Shown here: positions 1 to 9,909 of the stretch, in pieces | Layout: each line of letters opens with the position of its first letter | Position numbering within the stretch: position 1 is the first letter of the stretch | DNA from: Nitrospira sp. | GTDB lineage: Bacteria > Nitrospirota > Nitrospiria > Nitrospirales > Nitrospiraceae | Reading direction: 5' to 3' | Length of the DNA stretch: 64,000 nt | Assembly (NCBI GenBank): GCA_005116745.1 | Contig: SWDS01000008.1 | Location: 182,912-246,911 of the forward strand | Notes under the pieces: model-generated | What the model was told of the DNA's origin: nothing | Databases searched by the model: none | What the model saw: only the letters and a program-made list of their open reading frames with translations | Made by a program: the position numbers and the translations under genes

Positions 1-51
1 AGTTCCATATGCGCAGTATCGCATAAACAGGGTCAGTAGTGTTAACAGGCC

Positions 52-468
52 CTAGAAAGACATGCATGTGTGCGATGTGATCCGGAGCACCGCTTCCTGC
101 TGGAAGCGTGTTTTGTAGGAGGCAATAATGTCCTGAACGGCCTTGTTCGGTACTGGATCATCCGGATGAACAAGGCTCAGGACATAAGATGGCTCGCGAA
201 TAATCTGACCTGAAGCTAAACGCCATTGGCCGGACGCCGGCCAGGTCGAGAGGCCTTCCGGGAAGCGCGGAGTCACCGTTTCGCTCAGGAATTGCGTCCA
301 CTCTTCCAGCGTCACGTGACCGGATGGCGTATCTGTCCCGAAGTACAGTAACTCCTGCATCGCCGTCCGGCCGTCGTCGCCGCACTGACTCGCATGCATC
401 GCCCCACAGCCCACAAGCGACACGAGAAGAAATAGAGCCACCACCAAAGTTCGATACCGGTTTTGCAT
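52..468 (-). CDS. DUF3574-family lipoprotein
   Basis: The 138-residue product begins with a lipoprotein signal, a basic MQNRYR start, a hydrophobic core and a lipobox LVGC. The mature part matches what I know of DUF3574: YFGTD, then EEW..FL, then TPRFPEG, then GQWR and an RE pair. The family has no assigned reaction; proteins like this are exported and probably tethered to a membrane. The frame is open up to 558, but I chose the ATG at 468 because the signal peptide starts there and the upstream residues are charged and unlike a leader. It points away from the broken gene upstream. Confidence 0.75.
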   Translation of the reverse strand: MQNRYRTLVVALFLLVSLVGCGAMHASQCGDDGRTAMQELLYFGTDTPSGHVTLEEWTQFLSETVTPRFPEGLSTWPASGQWRLASGQIIREPSYVLSLVHPDDPVPNKAVQDIIASYKTRFQQEAVLRITSHTCMSF

Positions 469-554
469 GTTTATCGCAGTTCTGCGATCGCCGTTCTCCG
501 AACAGATGAATAATAAGATCTCATCGTCGGCAGATGCGCTGACTCCGTCAAGCA

Positions 555-1334
555 TCACCCCACTCTTGCCACCTTATGTGCTGGTTCAGACCCTCGTTGG
601 ATTTGGCTGTCGGAAAAGATTGTTCGTAGCGCTTCCCGACGGCGTTGCCAATAGTTCTGAGCCGCCGACTCCATTCTCCCATCGACTCGCTTGGACCATC
701 CCCATACCAATAACCCGACACAGGCATAGATGGCGCCAATGATGAGATTGGGATACGAACACCATTGAGCAAGAGCCTCGGTAACCTGTGGAAACGGTGG
801 CAACGCATGCCACCAACCGACGGCTGGTATCGAGGCCGCGACGAAGGTATAGTACGACATCTTCCCACTTCTGACTGTTCCAGCCATGCCCTCAAGTAAC
901 GATTCGTTTTTCGGCGGACCAGCGACTGAATGTGCACCGTGCGGCACCTGTCTTTCAATCGCCCACAGAGTCTGATCCGACGGCCATGACCGCTCATCGT
1001 TCGTCCGGACCACCTCATAGTGATGAGGAAGGTTGATCGGCGCATACCTTCCGGTTCCGTTGGCGATACGCTCGAATACGCTGATGTGGACCTTCGGGCA
1101 AGCGATGTTGTGGGCGTCACAGAGTTTGACGAGGTCGCGCGGTTCCCACCGATAATACACACCTAATCCAGCGCGGGCATCATAGAGCTCGTCGTGGACA
1201 TCCTGATGTGTGTGCACGTACTCGCGATCCGCCTGAATAAAGCGTAGCCCGCACCGTTCAGCCTCAGCCATCATCCAATCCAAGGCCACGAGAGACATGC
1301 CGTGCTTCACATAGCCCCCGCCCACATTCGATTA
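555..1334 (-). pseudogene. 5'-truncated DUF2235 (Tle1-like phospholipase) gene
   Basis: The remaining 256 or so codons match the C-terminal half of the DUF2235/Tle1-like alpha/beta-hydrolase family: the conserved (H)SNVGGGY block, then ALDWMMAEAERCGL, then DARAGLGVYYRWEPRD. The upstream half with the GxSxG nucleophile elbow is absent. The reading frame is closed by TAA directly before the SNVGGGY codons, at the place where the family has His. The break therefore lies at about 1334. The only possible start is the GTG of VGGGY, which would give a protein lacking the nucleophile. Two hydrophobic segments near the C-terminus (around SYPNLIIGAIYACVGLLVW) could be membrane-spanning. I read it as a gene remnant; a small membrane protein expressed from the GTG cannot be excluded. 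Confidence 0.65.
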
Positions 1335-1367
1335 CGCGGGGCAGACCTACGGCATGGACCGCGATAG

Positions 1368-2330
1368 TTACGCCCAACCTTCAAGACGCCACCCACGCGA
1401 AACAAATAGCGGCACGAAGGTCGACGGAATGAACAGCCGGTCTTCCGCATGAGGAATACGGAAATAGTGCTGCGGCTGTAGCATGACATCACCATTCCGG
1501 CTCAAATCGATGACTGCACGATTGGGTGCTTCACGTCGCCCGAGGTAGCGCACCTCAAACGCCTCGAAGCGAAGGGGATTGGATGGATTGAAGACGCCGA
1601 TTTCTTTCGCACGAGCTTGTCGAACCAACTCACGCGCACGGTGCAGCCCCGAGGTTGTCTCAGCAACCTGACTCGCAGTACCGGGCGCGATGACCGCATC
1701 AAGAATCGAGGGGGATTCGCGGAACGGATCGATATTCGGCCACACAAAGAACGGCATGGCTGCCCCCTGTTCGAGCATTCGTTCGTTGTAGGTCGGGGGA
1801 CGTGGCCCAGGACTGTTTCCATTTGGCTGATTCCGATTGATAAATGCCAAGAACCGTCCAAAAGAATCGAAGACCTCAAAGGAGAAGGATAGAAAGTACC
1901 CGAATGTACTGGAGGTCTGCCCCAGTGCATCCATGTCAGCTTGAATCAGCCCGATCAGGGCTCGTTCGGCAAAGTCGCCGTGGGCGCGATGGTTGATCCC
2001 GGCACCGACTCCAATACGAGTGCGAAGATGGTTCGCAAGATCAGTATCGAGATCAAAAGGTCCGAACTGCGGCAGGAATGGATCGGTCAGATAGGCCTCC
2101 CATTCTGCCGAATCGAGGCGGCGCTGTGCAGAGGAACCGGCGAGTGGGAAATTCTTCTCGGGCGTATCCACCCCAAGAAAACGAACCGAGCCACTCCCCT
2201 CGATATGAATCCCGGCTGTATCTCCGTCCGAGATCGAAGCCTCCAGCGATTGCGGTTGGCCGTTCGCCCCACGACGGATGGAACCGATCACCCGCACATT
2301 GCCATTGATGGTGAAAAATGCATCGGCCAT
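1368..2330 (-). CDS. SNase-like (thermonuclease-fold) protein
   Basis: The 320-residue product has no obvious signal peptide. Two staphylococcal-nuclease signatures are visible: VRFLGVDTPEK, equivalent to the Arg35/Asp40/Glu43 segment, and SFGRFLAFI, equivalent to the Arg87 segment. All catalytic positions therefore look present, but they are separated by an insert of about 110 residues, far longer than in the 150-residue family type. The C-terminal third has no match I recognise. The ATG at 2330 was preferred over the frame's first ATG (2393) because a strong AGGAGGGG ribosome site lies seven bases ahead of it. Calcium-dependent nucleic-acid cleavage is the inferred activity; the substrate is unknown. 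Confidence 0.6.
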   Translation of the reverse strand: MADAFFTINGNVRVIGSIRRGANGQPQSLEASISDGDTAGIHIEGSGSVRFLGVDTPEKNFPLAGSSAQRRLDSAEWEAYLTDPFLPQFGPFDLDTDLANHLRTRIGVGAGINHRAHGDFAERALIGLIQADMDALGQTSSTFGYFLSFSFEVFDSFGRFLAFINRNQPNGNSPGPRPPTYNERMLEQGAAMPFFVWPNIDPFRESPSILDAVIAPGTASQVAETTSGLHRARELVRQARAKEIGVFNPSNPLRFEAFEVRYLGRREAPNRAVIDLSRNGDVMLQPQHYFRIPHAEDRLFIPSTFVPLFVSRGWRLEGWA

Positions 2331-2613
2331 GATCACACCCCTCCTGACAGTTGGGGATCGGTCACAGGCATAGCTGATACTTCCTGCATTCACGCAAGGC
2401 CTGTACCTCAGTTACTTAAAATATGTCTTCTCTTATTTTCCAGCTATCTACGCAATAGCGGGACGATAGACACTAGAGGATGGCAAGAACACGCGGTATC
2501 GGACAATTCGACCGTCGTATCGAAAGAGATCCGGGGTTGCTCTTGCCGTTGACTCGCGGCGCAGAAGAATTCTCAAGCGTGCCTGCCCCGTTCAACCATC
2601 ACGCCTCCTGAAG

Positions 2614-2889
2614 TCAGAGAGGCGTCTTCACAGAGATGACTTGCTCGGCTTGCGCAATCGCATCCCGCAAGGCCTTCAGCCCTGTATCGACTTTCCTCGC
2701 TTTCGGGAGACTGTTCACAAAGCGAGACGCTGCCTTCGTCAAAGTTTGCAACGTGTCTCGCATATCGCCCACTTCGCTCAATTCCCCAGATGCCGCCGCG
2801 CGAGCCATTGCCAGCCGTCTTCGGGGGCCGATATACGGTTGAGGAGCAATCGGATTATCTTTTTCAAGTTCTGGTCGTCTGAATATCAT
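2614..2889 (-). CDS. small hypothetical protein
   Basis: The 91-residue product begins MIFRRPELEKDNP and has no signal peptide, membrane segment or Cys motif. The C-terminal half is a likely helix rich in Lys and Ala. I do not recognise the family. The start at 2889 follows a clear GGGAGGAG ribosome site; the frame's upstream ATG does not. Coding is supported by the ribosome site and the spacing from neighbours only. Confidence 0.55.
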   Translation of the reverse strand: MIFRRPELEKDNPIAPQPYIGPRRRLAMARAAASGELSEVGDMRDTLQTLTKAASRFVNSLPKARKVDTGLKALRDAIAQAEQVISVKTPL

Positions 2890-2998
2890 GAGGTCTCCTC
2901 CCAGGTGCAATCAGAAGAAACAGGAAACGCACGTTGTCTCATACGGTACGCCTCCGAGCCACGCAAGAACTAAGCTGGAGGACGGATTCAATGACCTA

Positions 2999-3538
2999 CT
3001 AGAATTTGCAGGCGTCCTCCTTGATCTCTGGGCCAGGAATCGGATGTTGGCGAACCTGCTGCACATAGTTGCGGCAGTCCATCTCGGCCCCTTCCTTCGA
3101 TGCCTTGCCTTCGTGAACTACCCGTCGCCATTGGATAATCCGATCAGCGAATGGGTCGTATCGGCAATCATCCTTGCCGGAAGACTGCCCAGCCAGTTGC
3201 TGACACTTGGTTACCCAGAGATCCGGGGTCAACGCGCCGCTCTCCACGGATCTGGTGAGTTCATAAAGTTTATCGGCCAACGATCCAAATTCGCAGACGG
3301 CAGGATCTACAGGCGGTGGCGCCGCATGATTCCGATCAGCCGTATTCAGCATCTGCCGGCAACTCGTTTCACCGGCGTCTTTGGAAATCAGTCCCTTTTC
3401 GATCTGCTGCTTGGTTTCCGTCCGTCGTTCATCGAACTCGGATTTGGATAGGAGTGCCGGGGCTCCAACCACTATAGCCGTCGTCGTTGGGCATCCAGCC
3501 AAAACCAAGGGTAAGAGGCCAAGGAGCAGTCGTCGCAT
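2999..3538 (-). CDS. Cys-containing lipoprotein, unknown function
   Basis: The 179-residue product has a lipoprotein signal (MRRLLLGLLPLVLAGC; lipidated Cys at residue 16). The mature protein contains two or three imperfect repeats of a segment that ends in Cys: the patterns ...TSCRQ, VTKCQQ and EMDCRN each sit about 45 residues apart and each is followed by a second Cys (VCEF, DDCRY, DACKF). This suggests a small disulfide-rich repeat fold in the periplasm. The ATG at 3538 was chosen because GAGGG lies just before it and the signal starts there. It faces the same way as the Sel1 gene upstream and may be cotranscribed. Confidence 0.65.
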   Translation of the reverse strand: MRRLLLGLLPLVLAGCPTTTAIVVGAPALLSKSEFDERRTETKQQIEKGLISKDAGETSCRQMLNTADRNHAAPPPVDPAVCEFGSLADKLYELTRSVESGALTPDLWVTKCQQLAGQSSGKDDCRYDPFADRIIQWRRVVHEGKASKEGAEMDCRNYVQQVRQHPIPGPEIKEDACKF

Positions 3539-3627
3539 TGTCACCCTCACTTTCAATACACACCAGGCCACAACCATGAATGATGCCTGCGATCATGTGG
3601 ACCGCCGCCTACCACGTCCACGCCATC

Positions 3628-4662
3628 TCACCGTCTCCCTGTCTTCAACTTTGCGTAATGCGTGCAGCCTTTGGGCTCTCTGAGATCGCAGGCTTTCCCA
3701 TAATACTTGAGCGCTTCGGCATCGTCCGGTTTGACGCCTCTCCCGACTTGATAGACCATGCCGAGATTGATACAACCCTTTGCATCCCCAGTATCACAGG
3801 CCTTCCTGTAGAGAGTGGCGGCGCGAATATCGTCCTGCTTGATCCCGGTTCCTTGGGCATACATCACTCCGAGATTGGAGCAGCCCCTCAGGCTCCCCCC
3901 GTCACAGGCTTTCCGATAGAGGTCAGCAGCTTGAAAGGTATCCCCTTGAACCCCGGTCCCCTCGGCATACATAACACCAAGGTTGTAACAACCCCTCGCA
4001 TTCCCCCCTTCGCAGGCCTTCCGGTAGAAACCGGCGGCTTGCACATCGTCCTGTGGGATTCCGACTCCCTCGGCATACATCACAGCAAGGTTGTAGCAGC
4101 CCTTCATACTTCCACCGTCACAGGCTTTCCGAGAGAAACTAGCGGCTTGTACGTCATCCTGGGAGACTCCGATTCCTTCGGCATACATCACGCCAAGGTT
4201 GTAGCAGCCCTTCGCATTCCCTCCGTCACAGGCTTGTCTGTAGAAGTCGGCGGCCTGAACGTCGTCCTGTGGAGCCCCGGTTCCCTCGGCATACATCACG
4301 CCAAGGTTGTAGCAGCCTTTCATACTTCCACCGTCACACCCTATCCTCGAGAAGGCAGCAGCTTGAGCGTCGTCCTGTAAGACCCCGATTCCCTCGGCAT
4401 ACATCACGCCAAGATTGGAGCAGCCACCCACATCGCCGCCATCACAGGCTTTTTTGAAAAGAGCACCAGCTCGAATGTCGTCTTGCTTCACCCCCTCACC
4501 TTTCATATGCAACAATCCGAGAGCGTTGCATGCTGTCGCCGTGCCTTTCTCGCACATGGCTTTCATATGCTGCGGCTGATCGGCTGCCTCCGAAGATCTC
4601 ATCTCTGCTGAGAGCAATACTCCAAAGACCATGAACGCGTGAAGTAGCCGGCGAACCGTCAT
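3628..4662 (-). CDS. Sel1-repeat, Cys-rich exported protein (Hcp-like)
   Basis: The 344-residue product starts with a signal peptide ending near SSEAA. The rest is eight or so 36-residue Sel1-like repeats of the form NLGVMYAEGxGVxQDD...A..F.RKACDGG...GC. Each repeat has two cysteines seven or eight residues apart, as in the Helicobacter cysteine-rich proteins, where they staple neighbouring helices. The predicted form is a disulfide-braced solenoid in the periplasm that binds other proteins. The start at 4662 is supported by GGAGGT upstream. Repeats are very alike at the DNA level, so copy number may vary between strains. Confidence 0.85.
   Translation of the reverse strand: MTVRRLLHAFMVFGVLLSAEMRSSEAADQPQHMKAMCEKGTATACNALGLLHMKGEGVKQDDIRAGALFKKACDGGDVGGCSNLGVMYAEGIGVLQDDAQAAAFSRIGCDGGSMKGCYNLGVMYAEGTGAPQDDVQAADFYRQACDGGNAKGCYNLGVMYAEGIGVSQDDVQAASFSRKACDGGSMKGCYNLAVMYAEGVGIPQDDVQAAGFYRKACEGGNARGCYNLGVMYAEGTGVQGDTFQAADLYRKACDGGSLRGCSNLGVMYAQGTGIKQDDIRAATLYRKACDTGDAKGCINLGMVYQVGRGVKPDDAEALKYYGKACDLREPKGCTHYAKLKTGRR
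3658..4560 (-). repeat. about eight tandem 108-bp Sel1 repeats
   Basis: In-gene tandem repeats with a 108-bp period (36 codons). On the plus strand the block 'ccctcggcatacatcac' recurs once per period, with small changes, which shows recent internal amplification or gene conversion. Confidence 0.85.
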
Positions 4663-5279
4663 TGAGGAACCTCCAAAAATGCGGGAAGACGTGAGCGGGA
4701 CGAAGTCTAGCGAGACGAGCGATGAGATTCAAGACGGTGAGCCCAGGCCTATCTGTGACATCACGTGTCACCGGAATTCGGTCTCAATATCGTGGACCCG
4801 TCCATGAACAAGTGGTCAATTACCCTGAGAAAACACAGCGATGCCATTATGATAAGCACTGTTGACACTATACTGTTGCCACTATTCGGATTCCAGACCG
4901 TCAATATCAAGAGAGATTCCCTATTCCTTACTTGTCGACAGCACAGCATTCGGCTGTTCGTCGTGCCCCCGTGCACCGTAGTTCATGTCCATGACTCGCA
5001 GCGTGGCGATGTCGATCTCCCGTCGCCGTCGAGCTACTCAACATGTATCATGACCCTACATACCCCGTTGCAAAGCGAATTACGAAGGCGATAGGATCGC
5101 CTTCCACTTTTTCTTTATCTTTCATGAAGCGCGAAACGCGCCGACCTCGGTGCTGTCAATTGAGGTGCTTCCATTTATGCCTCGCGAGCGGACTTCATGG
5201 ATAGATGAGTGTCGGGCATGCCGTTGGTGGAGCGCGAATTCATTCTGAATCCTGCACCTTCTCTATTGGTGAGTGAGAC
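4663..5279. other. gene-poor intergenic region
   Basis: Between two divergent genes. Open frames here (for example 4765-5094 plus) have no ribosome site and poor codon use, so I do not call them. It should hold the promoters of both flanking genes; I see no clear operator. A weak GCGCG-AAA-CGCGC hairpin lies near 5131. Confidence 0.4.
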
Positions 5280-6968
5280 ATGATCATCAAGTTATCCGCC
5301 GCTGCCTTTGTATCCATCGTCATGTTCTGCGGAACCGCCTCGGTTGCGATGGCCGCAGAAGAGTCAGACCGGCAGTCCTCTCAGGACGAATTGAGCATGA
5401 CGAAGGCCCAGCTTCAGCAGGCCACACAAAAAATCGAGGAGCTCGAGCGACAGCTCAAGCAACGAATCGGTGAGCTCGTGCTCCAGCTCCATGCCAAGGA
5501 AACTGAGCTCGCAACCCAGATCACGAACGCTCATACGAATTCCAAGCAGCTTCGAGAAGATCTTGTGGCACGCACTGAGGAGCTCAACCAGGCCAAACGC
5601 CGGATCCCTGAACTCGAACAACAGATGGCCACGTCGGGGAAAGGGCAGGAGCTAGCACAAGCCAAACGCCGCGTCACGGAAGTCGAACAACAACTGGCTA
5701 GGAAAGAGCAAGAACTCGTGCAGGCCAAGCGCCGTGTCATCGAAGTTGAACAACAGTTGGCCGCGATGGGAAAAGAACAGGACCCAGCACAGCCTAGGCG
5801 CCGCGTCACGGAAGTCGAATTACAGATGGCGGGAAAAGAACAGGAGCTGGCCCAAGCTAAGCGCCGCACAGCCGAGGCAGACCAGCAGATGGCAGGGAAA
5901 GAGCAAGAATTGGCTCAGGCCAAGCGCCGTGTCACTGAAGTCGAACAACAGTTGGTGGGAAAAGAACAGGAACTGACCCAGGCGAAGCGCCGTGCCGGTG
6001 ACGTCGAACAGCAGATGGCGGGGAAAGAACAAGAACTGGCTCAGGCAAGGCGTCGCGCCGGTGAAGTCGAACAACAGTTGGCCGGGAAAGAACAGGAACT
6101 GGCCCAGACCAAGCGCCGAGCCAGTGATGTGGAACAACAGACAACGAAGAAAGAACAAGAACTGACGCAGGTCAAGGAGGAGCTCAAACAAGTCACACAA
6201 AAGCTGGCCGATCTTAACCCTCAACTCCTGGCGAAAGACGCGGAACTCCTGCGCGCTAAGCAATTGCTGGTGGAGTTTGAACTCAATTCGTCCAAACCAG
6301 CCGCGCCGACAGCCGCTCAGGAAGAGAGCCCTCCCTCCCTTTCTCTGCTATCTGTCGATCGCAATCTATCCTTCAGCGCCCTGCTCGGATCCGACCCTGA
6401 AGGCGCGGATGAGGGCGAAGCCTTCTCATCAAATAGCGACCTCGGCAAAATCAGCGAAAGCCTGGCGAATCTCTTACAGCCTGAACTCAAGAAAGGCAGT
6501 GCGACTTTGAAGCAGCGAGGGAATAAATTAACCCTCGCCTTGGCCACCAGTGAGTTATTCTCCACCGGTGACGCGACGGTCACCCTCGGAGGGGCCTCAT
6601 TGCTTGAGCGGATCGGCGTCGTCTTGCAGGGATTCCGTTACCAGAGCATCGAGGTTGCTGGGCATACCGACAACACGCCGCTCCGGACCGATCCTCGGAA
6701 GGGCTTTCGGGACAACCTCGAACTCTCCCGGACCAGGGCCGAACATGCCAGCCAGGTCCTCATCAACGGAGGACTTGAAGCCGACCGAGTCAAATCCGCG
6801 GGGTATGCTGATGGCAAGCCAATCGCGACGAATGAGACGGACAAAGGCCGGAATAAGAACCGACGCATGGAAATCGTGATGACCCAGGGATCAGAATCAG
6901 CGAGCACTGTGGGCGACGGAAAAACACACAGCGGTAAGAGCTCCAAGGATGCGCTCATCAAGCGGTAA
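5280..6968 (+). CDS. exported coiled-coil protein with C-terminal OmpA domain
   Basis: The 562-residue product has a signal peptide (cleavage near VAMAAEE). Residues 30-340 are a continuous heptad-type coiled coil, including nine tandem 21-residue units of the form KEQELAQAKRRVTEVEQQLAG from about residue 99 to 295. Residues 420-530 form an OmpA/MotB peptidoglycan-binding domain (AGHTDNTPLRTD, LELSRTRAEHASQVL, NKNRRMEIVM). The layout suggests a long periplasmic rod anchored to peptidoglycan, similar in plan to tail-fibre-like or motility spacer proteins. ATG at 5280 sits after GTGAGTGAG. It stands alone; downstream genes face the other way. Confidence 0.85.
   Translation: MIIKLSAAAFVSIVMFCGTASVAMAAEESDRQSSQDELSMTKAQLQQATQKIEELERQLKQRIGELVLQLHAKETELATQITNAHTNSKQLREDLVARTEELNQAKRRIPELEQQMATSGKGQELAQAKRRVTEVEQQLARKEQELVQAKRRVIEVEQQLAAMGKEQDPAQPRRRVTEVELQMAGKEQELAQAKRRTAEADQQMAGKEQELAQAKRRVTEVEQQLVGKEQELTQAKRRAGDVEQQMAGKEQELAQARRRAGEVEQQLAGKEQELAQTKRRASDVEQQTTKKEQELTQVKEELKQVTQKLADLNPQLLAKDAELLRAKQLLVEFELNSSKPAAPTAAQEESPPSLSLLSVDRNLSFSALLGSDPEGADEGEAFSSNSDLGKISESLANLLQPELKKGSATLKQRGNKLTLALATSELFSTGDATVTLGGASLLERIGVVLQGFRYQSIEVAGHTDNTPLRTDPRKGFRDNLELSRTRAEHASQVLINGGLEADRVKSAGYADGKPIATNETDKGRNKNRRMEIVMTQGSESASTVGDGKTHSGKSSKDALIKR
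5574..6164 (+). repeat. nine tandem 63-bp coiled-coil repeats
   Basis: The codons for the 21-residue unit recur about nine times; one unit carries two extra residues (AAMGKE). DNA similarity between units is high, so slippage or recombination could change rod length. Confidence 0.85.
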
Positions 6969-7078
6969 CCCCTTGGTGAAAGCACGAAACTGATGAGGAT
7001 AAAGACGGAAGGATCTGCCTCCCTCAACTCCTCACTGAAACCCCATCGTGGCTCGTCGCTGCGTGTACGATGCCTTCG

Positions 7079-7342
7079 TTATAGTCGGCTTCGGAGCCGC
7101 TCATAGCCCTTCTTTAGCTCGTCGATCGCCAGGCCCAACGCCGCGCCAACGGATTCTGCCGTCTTCCCGGCTTCCTCCCGTGCCGCTTCCAGCTTAGGCT
7201 TCGTTTCCTCCCACTGCTTCTCCAGACGAGCCCATTCGTCCTTCGCGTCCGCTTTCGCCAAGTGAAGCTGGACTTGAAGCTCATCGCGCTGCTGCTTGAA
7301 ATGCTCCAATGCGTTCGTGATCTGCTCTTTGACGTCTGCCAT
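7079..7342 (-). CDS. small helical hypothetical protein
   Basis: The 87-residue, highly charged product (MADVKEQITNALEHFKQQRD...) is almost all Lys, Glu, Ala, Leu and Arg with heptad spacing, so a helical hairpin or coiled coil is likely. It has no signal peptide and no Cys. AAGGAG lies eight bases before the ATG. Function not recognised. Confidence 0.7.
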   Translation of the reverse strand: MADVKEQITNALEHFKQQRDELQVQLHLAKADAKDEWARLEKQWEETKPKLEAAREEAGKTAESVGAALGLAIDELKKGYERLRSRL

Positions 7343-8221
<879 letters not shown>

Positions 8222-8267
8222 CCCTATCCACTTTGGGATTCCGTGCCATGTGAACATGCTGAGAACG

Positions 8268-8293
8268 CGCCGGCACAGTCATCTGTGCCGGCG
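8268..8293 (+). terminator. hairpin after the ferredoxin gene
   Basis: Eleven-base-pair perfect stem (8268-8278 with 8283-8293) closed by a TCAT loop. No T-run follows, so it may be a terminator without a U tract or a 3'-end stabiliser. It lies 46 bases past the ferredoxin stop and 21 bases before the next ATG. Confidence 0.5.
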
Positions 8294-8314
8294 GCCTAAC
8301 CGAAACGATGGGTC

Positions 8315-8617
8315 ATGGCTGAGAAGGGTCCACGATTCCTGACGAATGCCACGGTCATCAAGGTGTTAGCCAAGGTCTTTGCGTTCCAAGCCATCGAGAT
8401 CAACCTCTTGCGTGCCCACGCGGGAATATCCGATGCTGAGTGGAAAGTCCTCAAGACAAAAGCCTTTAAGAAAACCTACGCGAAGCAACGGGCGTTTTAT
8501 GAAGATCGTTTGACGGGTGCGTTCGCGCTGGAGCACATTTCCCAGTCTGAACGGGAGACACGACTACTCGAACTCTGGCTCAAACAGAGCGAGGAATCTC
8601 CCAAAGACGACCTATAG
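8315..8617 (+). CDS. small hypothetical protein
   Basis: The 100-residue, Lys-rich, soluble product (MAEKGPRFLTNATVIKVLAKV...) is predicted mostly helical, with no signal or metal motif. It sits downstream of the ferredoxin gene in the same direction, separated by the hairpin. The ATG at 8315 has only a weak GATGGG upstream. Family not recognised. Confidence 0.55.
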   Translation: MAEKGPRFLTNATVIKVLAKVFAFQAIEINLLRAHAGISDAEWKVLKTKAFKKTYAKQRAFYEDRLTGAFALEHISQSERETRLLELWLKQSEESPKDDL

Positions 8618-8737
8618 GCCAAACTTCGCGGAACACACCCCGATCACGGAGTTCCCGTTGCCCAGAACCCCAGGAGCACATAAGCGAACACTTGTGCTCG
8701 TCTCGCATGTTGGAGGTCTCACCACTGGAGAACAGCC

Positions 8738-9154
8738 ATGAGCACGAATCGCTTTCTATGGGTGCAGGTCAGGCGGGGGCTTCTTGTTGGAGCTGCGTTT
8801 TGCGCACTAGTGGTCCTGCCAGGGGAATCTGTACGGGCTCATGGTGACGACCTATCCGAGACGAGCCCCTCGCACTCGAGCCCGTCCACCCCATCGAATC
8901 TATCCAGCCCTGAGGCAGCCGGACGGCAAGCAGCTTGCTGGGCGCTCACCATTCCCTATGGCGCCGCGAAAATGGTCTATTCGATCGGCGGGGGTATTGT
9001 GGGCGGCTTCGCTTGGGCGGTGACGGGAGGAAACCTGGCGGTGGCAAAGTCCATCTGGGTTCCTTCGATGACAGGCGACTATATCGTCCAGCCGCAACAT
9101 CTCACCGGAGAGAAGCACCTCTACTTCGTGGGCGTGTCATCAGAGCCCAGGTAA
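8738..9154 (+). CDS. exported small membrane-associated protein
   Basis: The 138-residue product has a signal peptide ending near SVRAHG, a Ser/Pro linker, then a conserved-looking core: AACWALTIPYGAAKMVYSIGG, a Gly/Ala-rich hydrophobic segment (GGIVGGFAWAVTGG) and a C-terminal YIVQPQHLTGEKHLYFVG. The glycine-rich segment could be membrane-embedded. GGAGAACAGCC precedes the ATG. I have no function for it. Confidence 0.65.
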   Translation: MSTNRFLWVQVRRGLLVGAAFCALVVLPGESVRAHGDDLSETSPSHSSPSTPSNLSSPEAAGRQAACWALTIPYGAAKMVYSIGGGIVGGFAWAVTGGNLAVAKSIWVPSMTGDYIVQPQHLTGEKHLYFVGVSSEPR

Positions 9155-9222
9155 CCCTGATTCAGCGGTACCCGCATGCCGACCGGTCTGAAGAAATGGG
9201 GCCTGCCCCTCAAGTCATGGCT

Positions 9223-9251
9223 TACTGGCATGCACAGAACAAGACGCGACC
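9223..9251 (+). repeat. short dispersed motif, copy 1
   Basis: The word ATGCACAGAACAAGACGCGA occurs here and again at 15795, and in a decayed form at about 12300 (catacacagaacaacacg). All three copies are intergenic and in the same orientation. It looks like the remnant of a REP- or IS-end-like repeat. Confidence 0.55.
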
Positions 9252-9315
9252 TAACGGCACTAGATCGTCAGTCCAAGCGGTATCGACTGATCTCGCCCCC
9301 CTATGAGGCCGTGTC

Positions 9316-9723
9316 ATGCGACTCGCAATGGCTTTACTCATCACCCTGCTCGCTGGATGTGCCGGATCCAAGCTCGATCATGGGATGGACCCCGAGTCCA
9401 GAACTGACAACACTTTCGACCAAACGGGTAGTGTGTGGACCGAGGAACGCAAGGCACTGTATCACCAAGCCCGCGAAGGGCTACGACAGTCTCGTGAACG
9501 GTATATCGCGACCACCCGCCCAGTCCTCGAGCGCAAGTTTCGACACGAGTACCCAGATTTGTCCGATACGGACATCGAGACGCTGGTCAATGAGGCGCTG
9601 GCGAAAGGCTACCGCCACGAGGCGGAACCACGACCGGATGGTCCGGTCAGACTCCCCCCGCAACGTCCCATGAACTGTATGCCTCCCCCAGGGGGTTGGC
9701 CGTCCTCCCCGAATTGCTATTAG
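9316..9723 (+). CDS. small lipoprotein
   Basis: The 135-residue product has a compact lipoprotein signal (MRLAMALLITLLAGC; Cys15). The mature part has one helical, charged region (residues 40-95) and a Pro-rich tail ending MPPPGGWPSSPNCY. A second Cys near the C-terminus could form a disulfide. A short GCGAGT/ACTCGC hairpin right after the stop may end transcription. Function unknown. Confidence 0.6.
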   Translation: MRLAMALLITLLAGCAGSKLDHGMDPESRTDNTFDQTGSVWTEERKALYHQAREGLRQSRERYIATTRPVLERKFRHEYPDLSDTDIETLVNEALAKGYRHEAEPRPDGPVRLPPQRPMNCMPPPGGWPSSPNCY

Positions 9724-9909
9724 CGAGTACTGCACTCGCAAGATTGTAGAGCTTCAATTTGCCTCAGGTGTCCCTGCCGGTCTGGCGAAGTTCACACTCC
9801 CATCCAAACGAGAGCAGAAGATGGTATAGTATTGCGCCACGATTAACCGTGACAGAGTACCTCCTTGAAGGTTTCAGATTCAGTCAGCCCTGATGATGGG
9901 GATTGAACG

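Noticed and set aside
3658-4560. Regular repeats that might suggest a CRISPR array
   Set aside because: The repeats are 108-bp coding Sel1 units with no spacers.
4765-5094. 109-codon plus-strand frame between the Sel1 and coiled-coil genes
   Set aside because: No ribosome site, mixed composition without domain signs, and the region is more likely a divergent promoter.
5820-6263. Leucine/phenylalanine-rich minus-strand frame with repeats
   Set aside because: It is the antisense shadow of the coiled-coil repeats.
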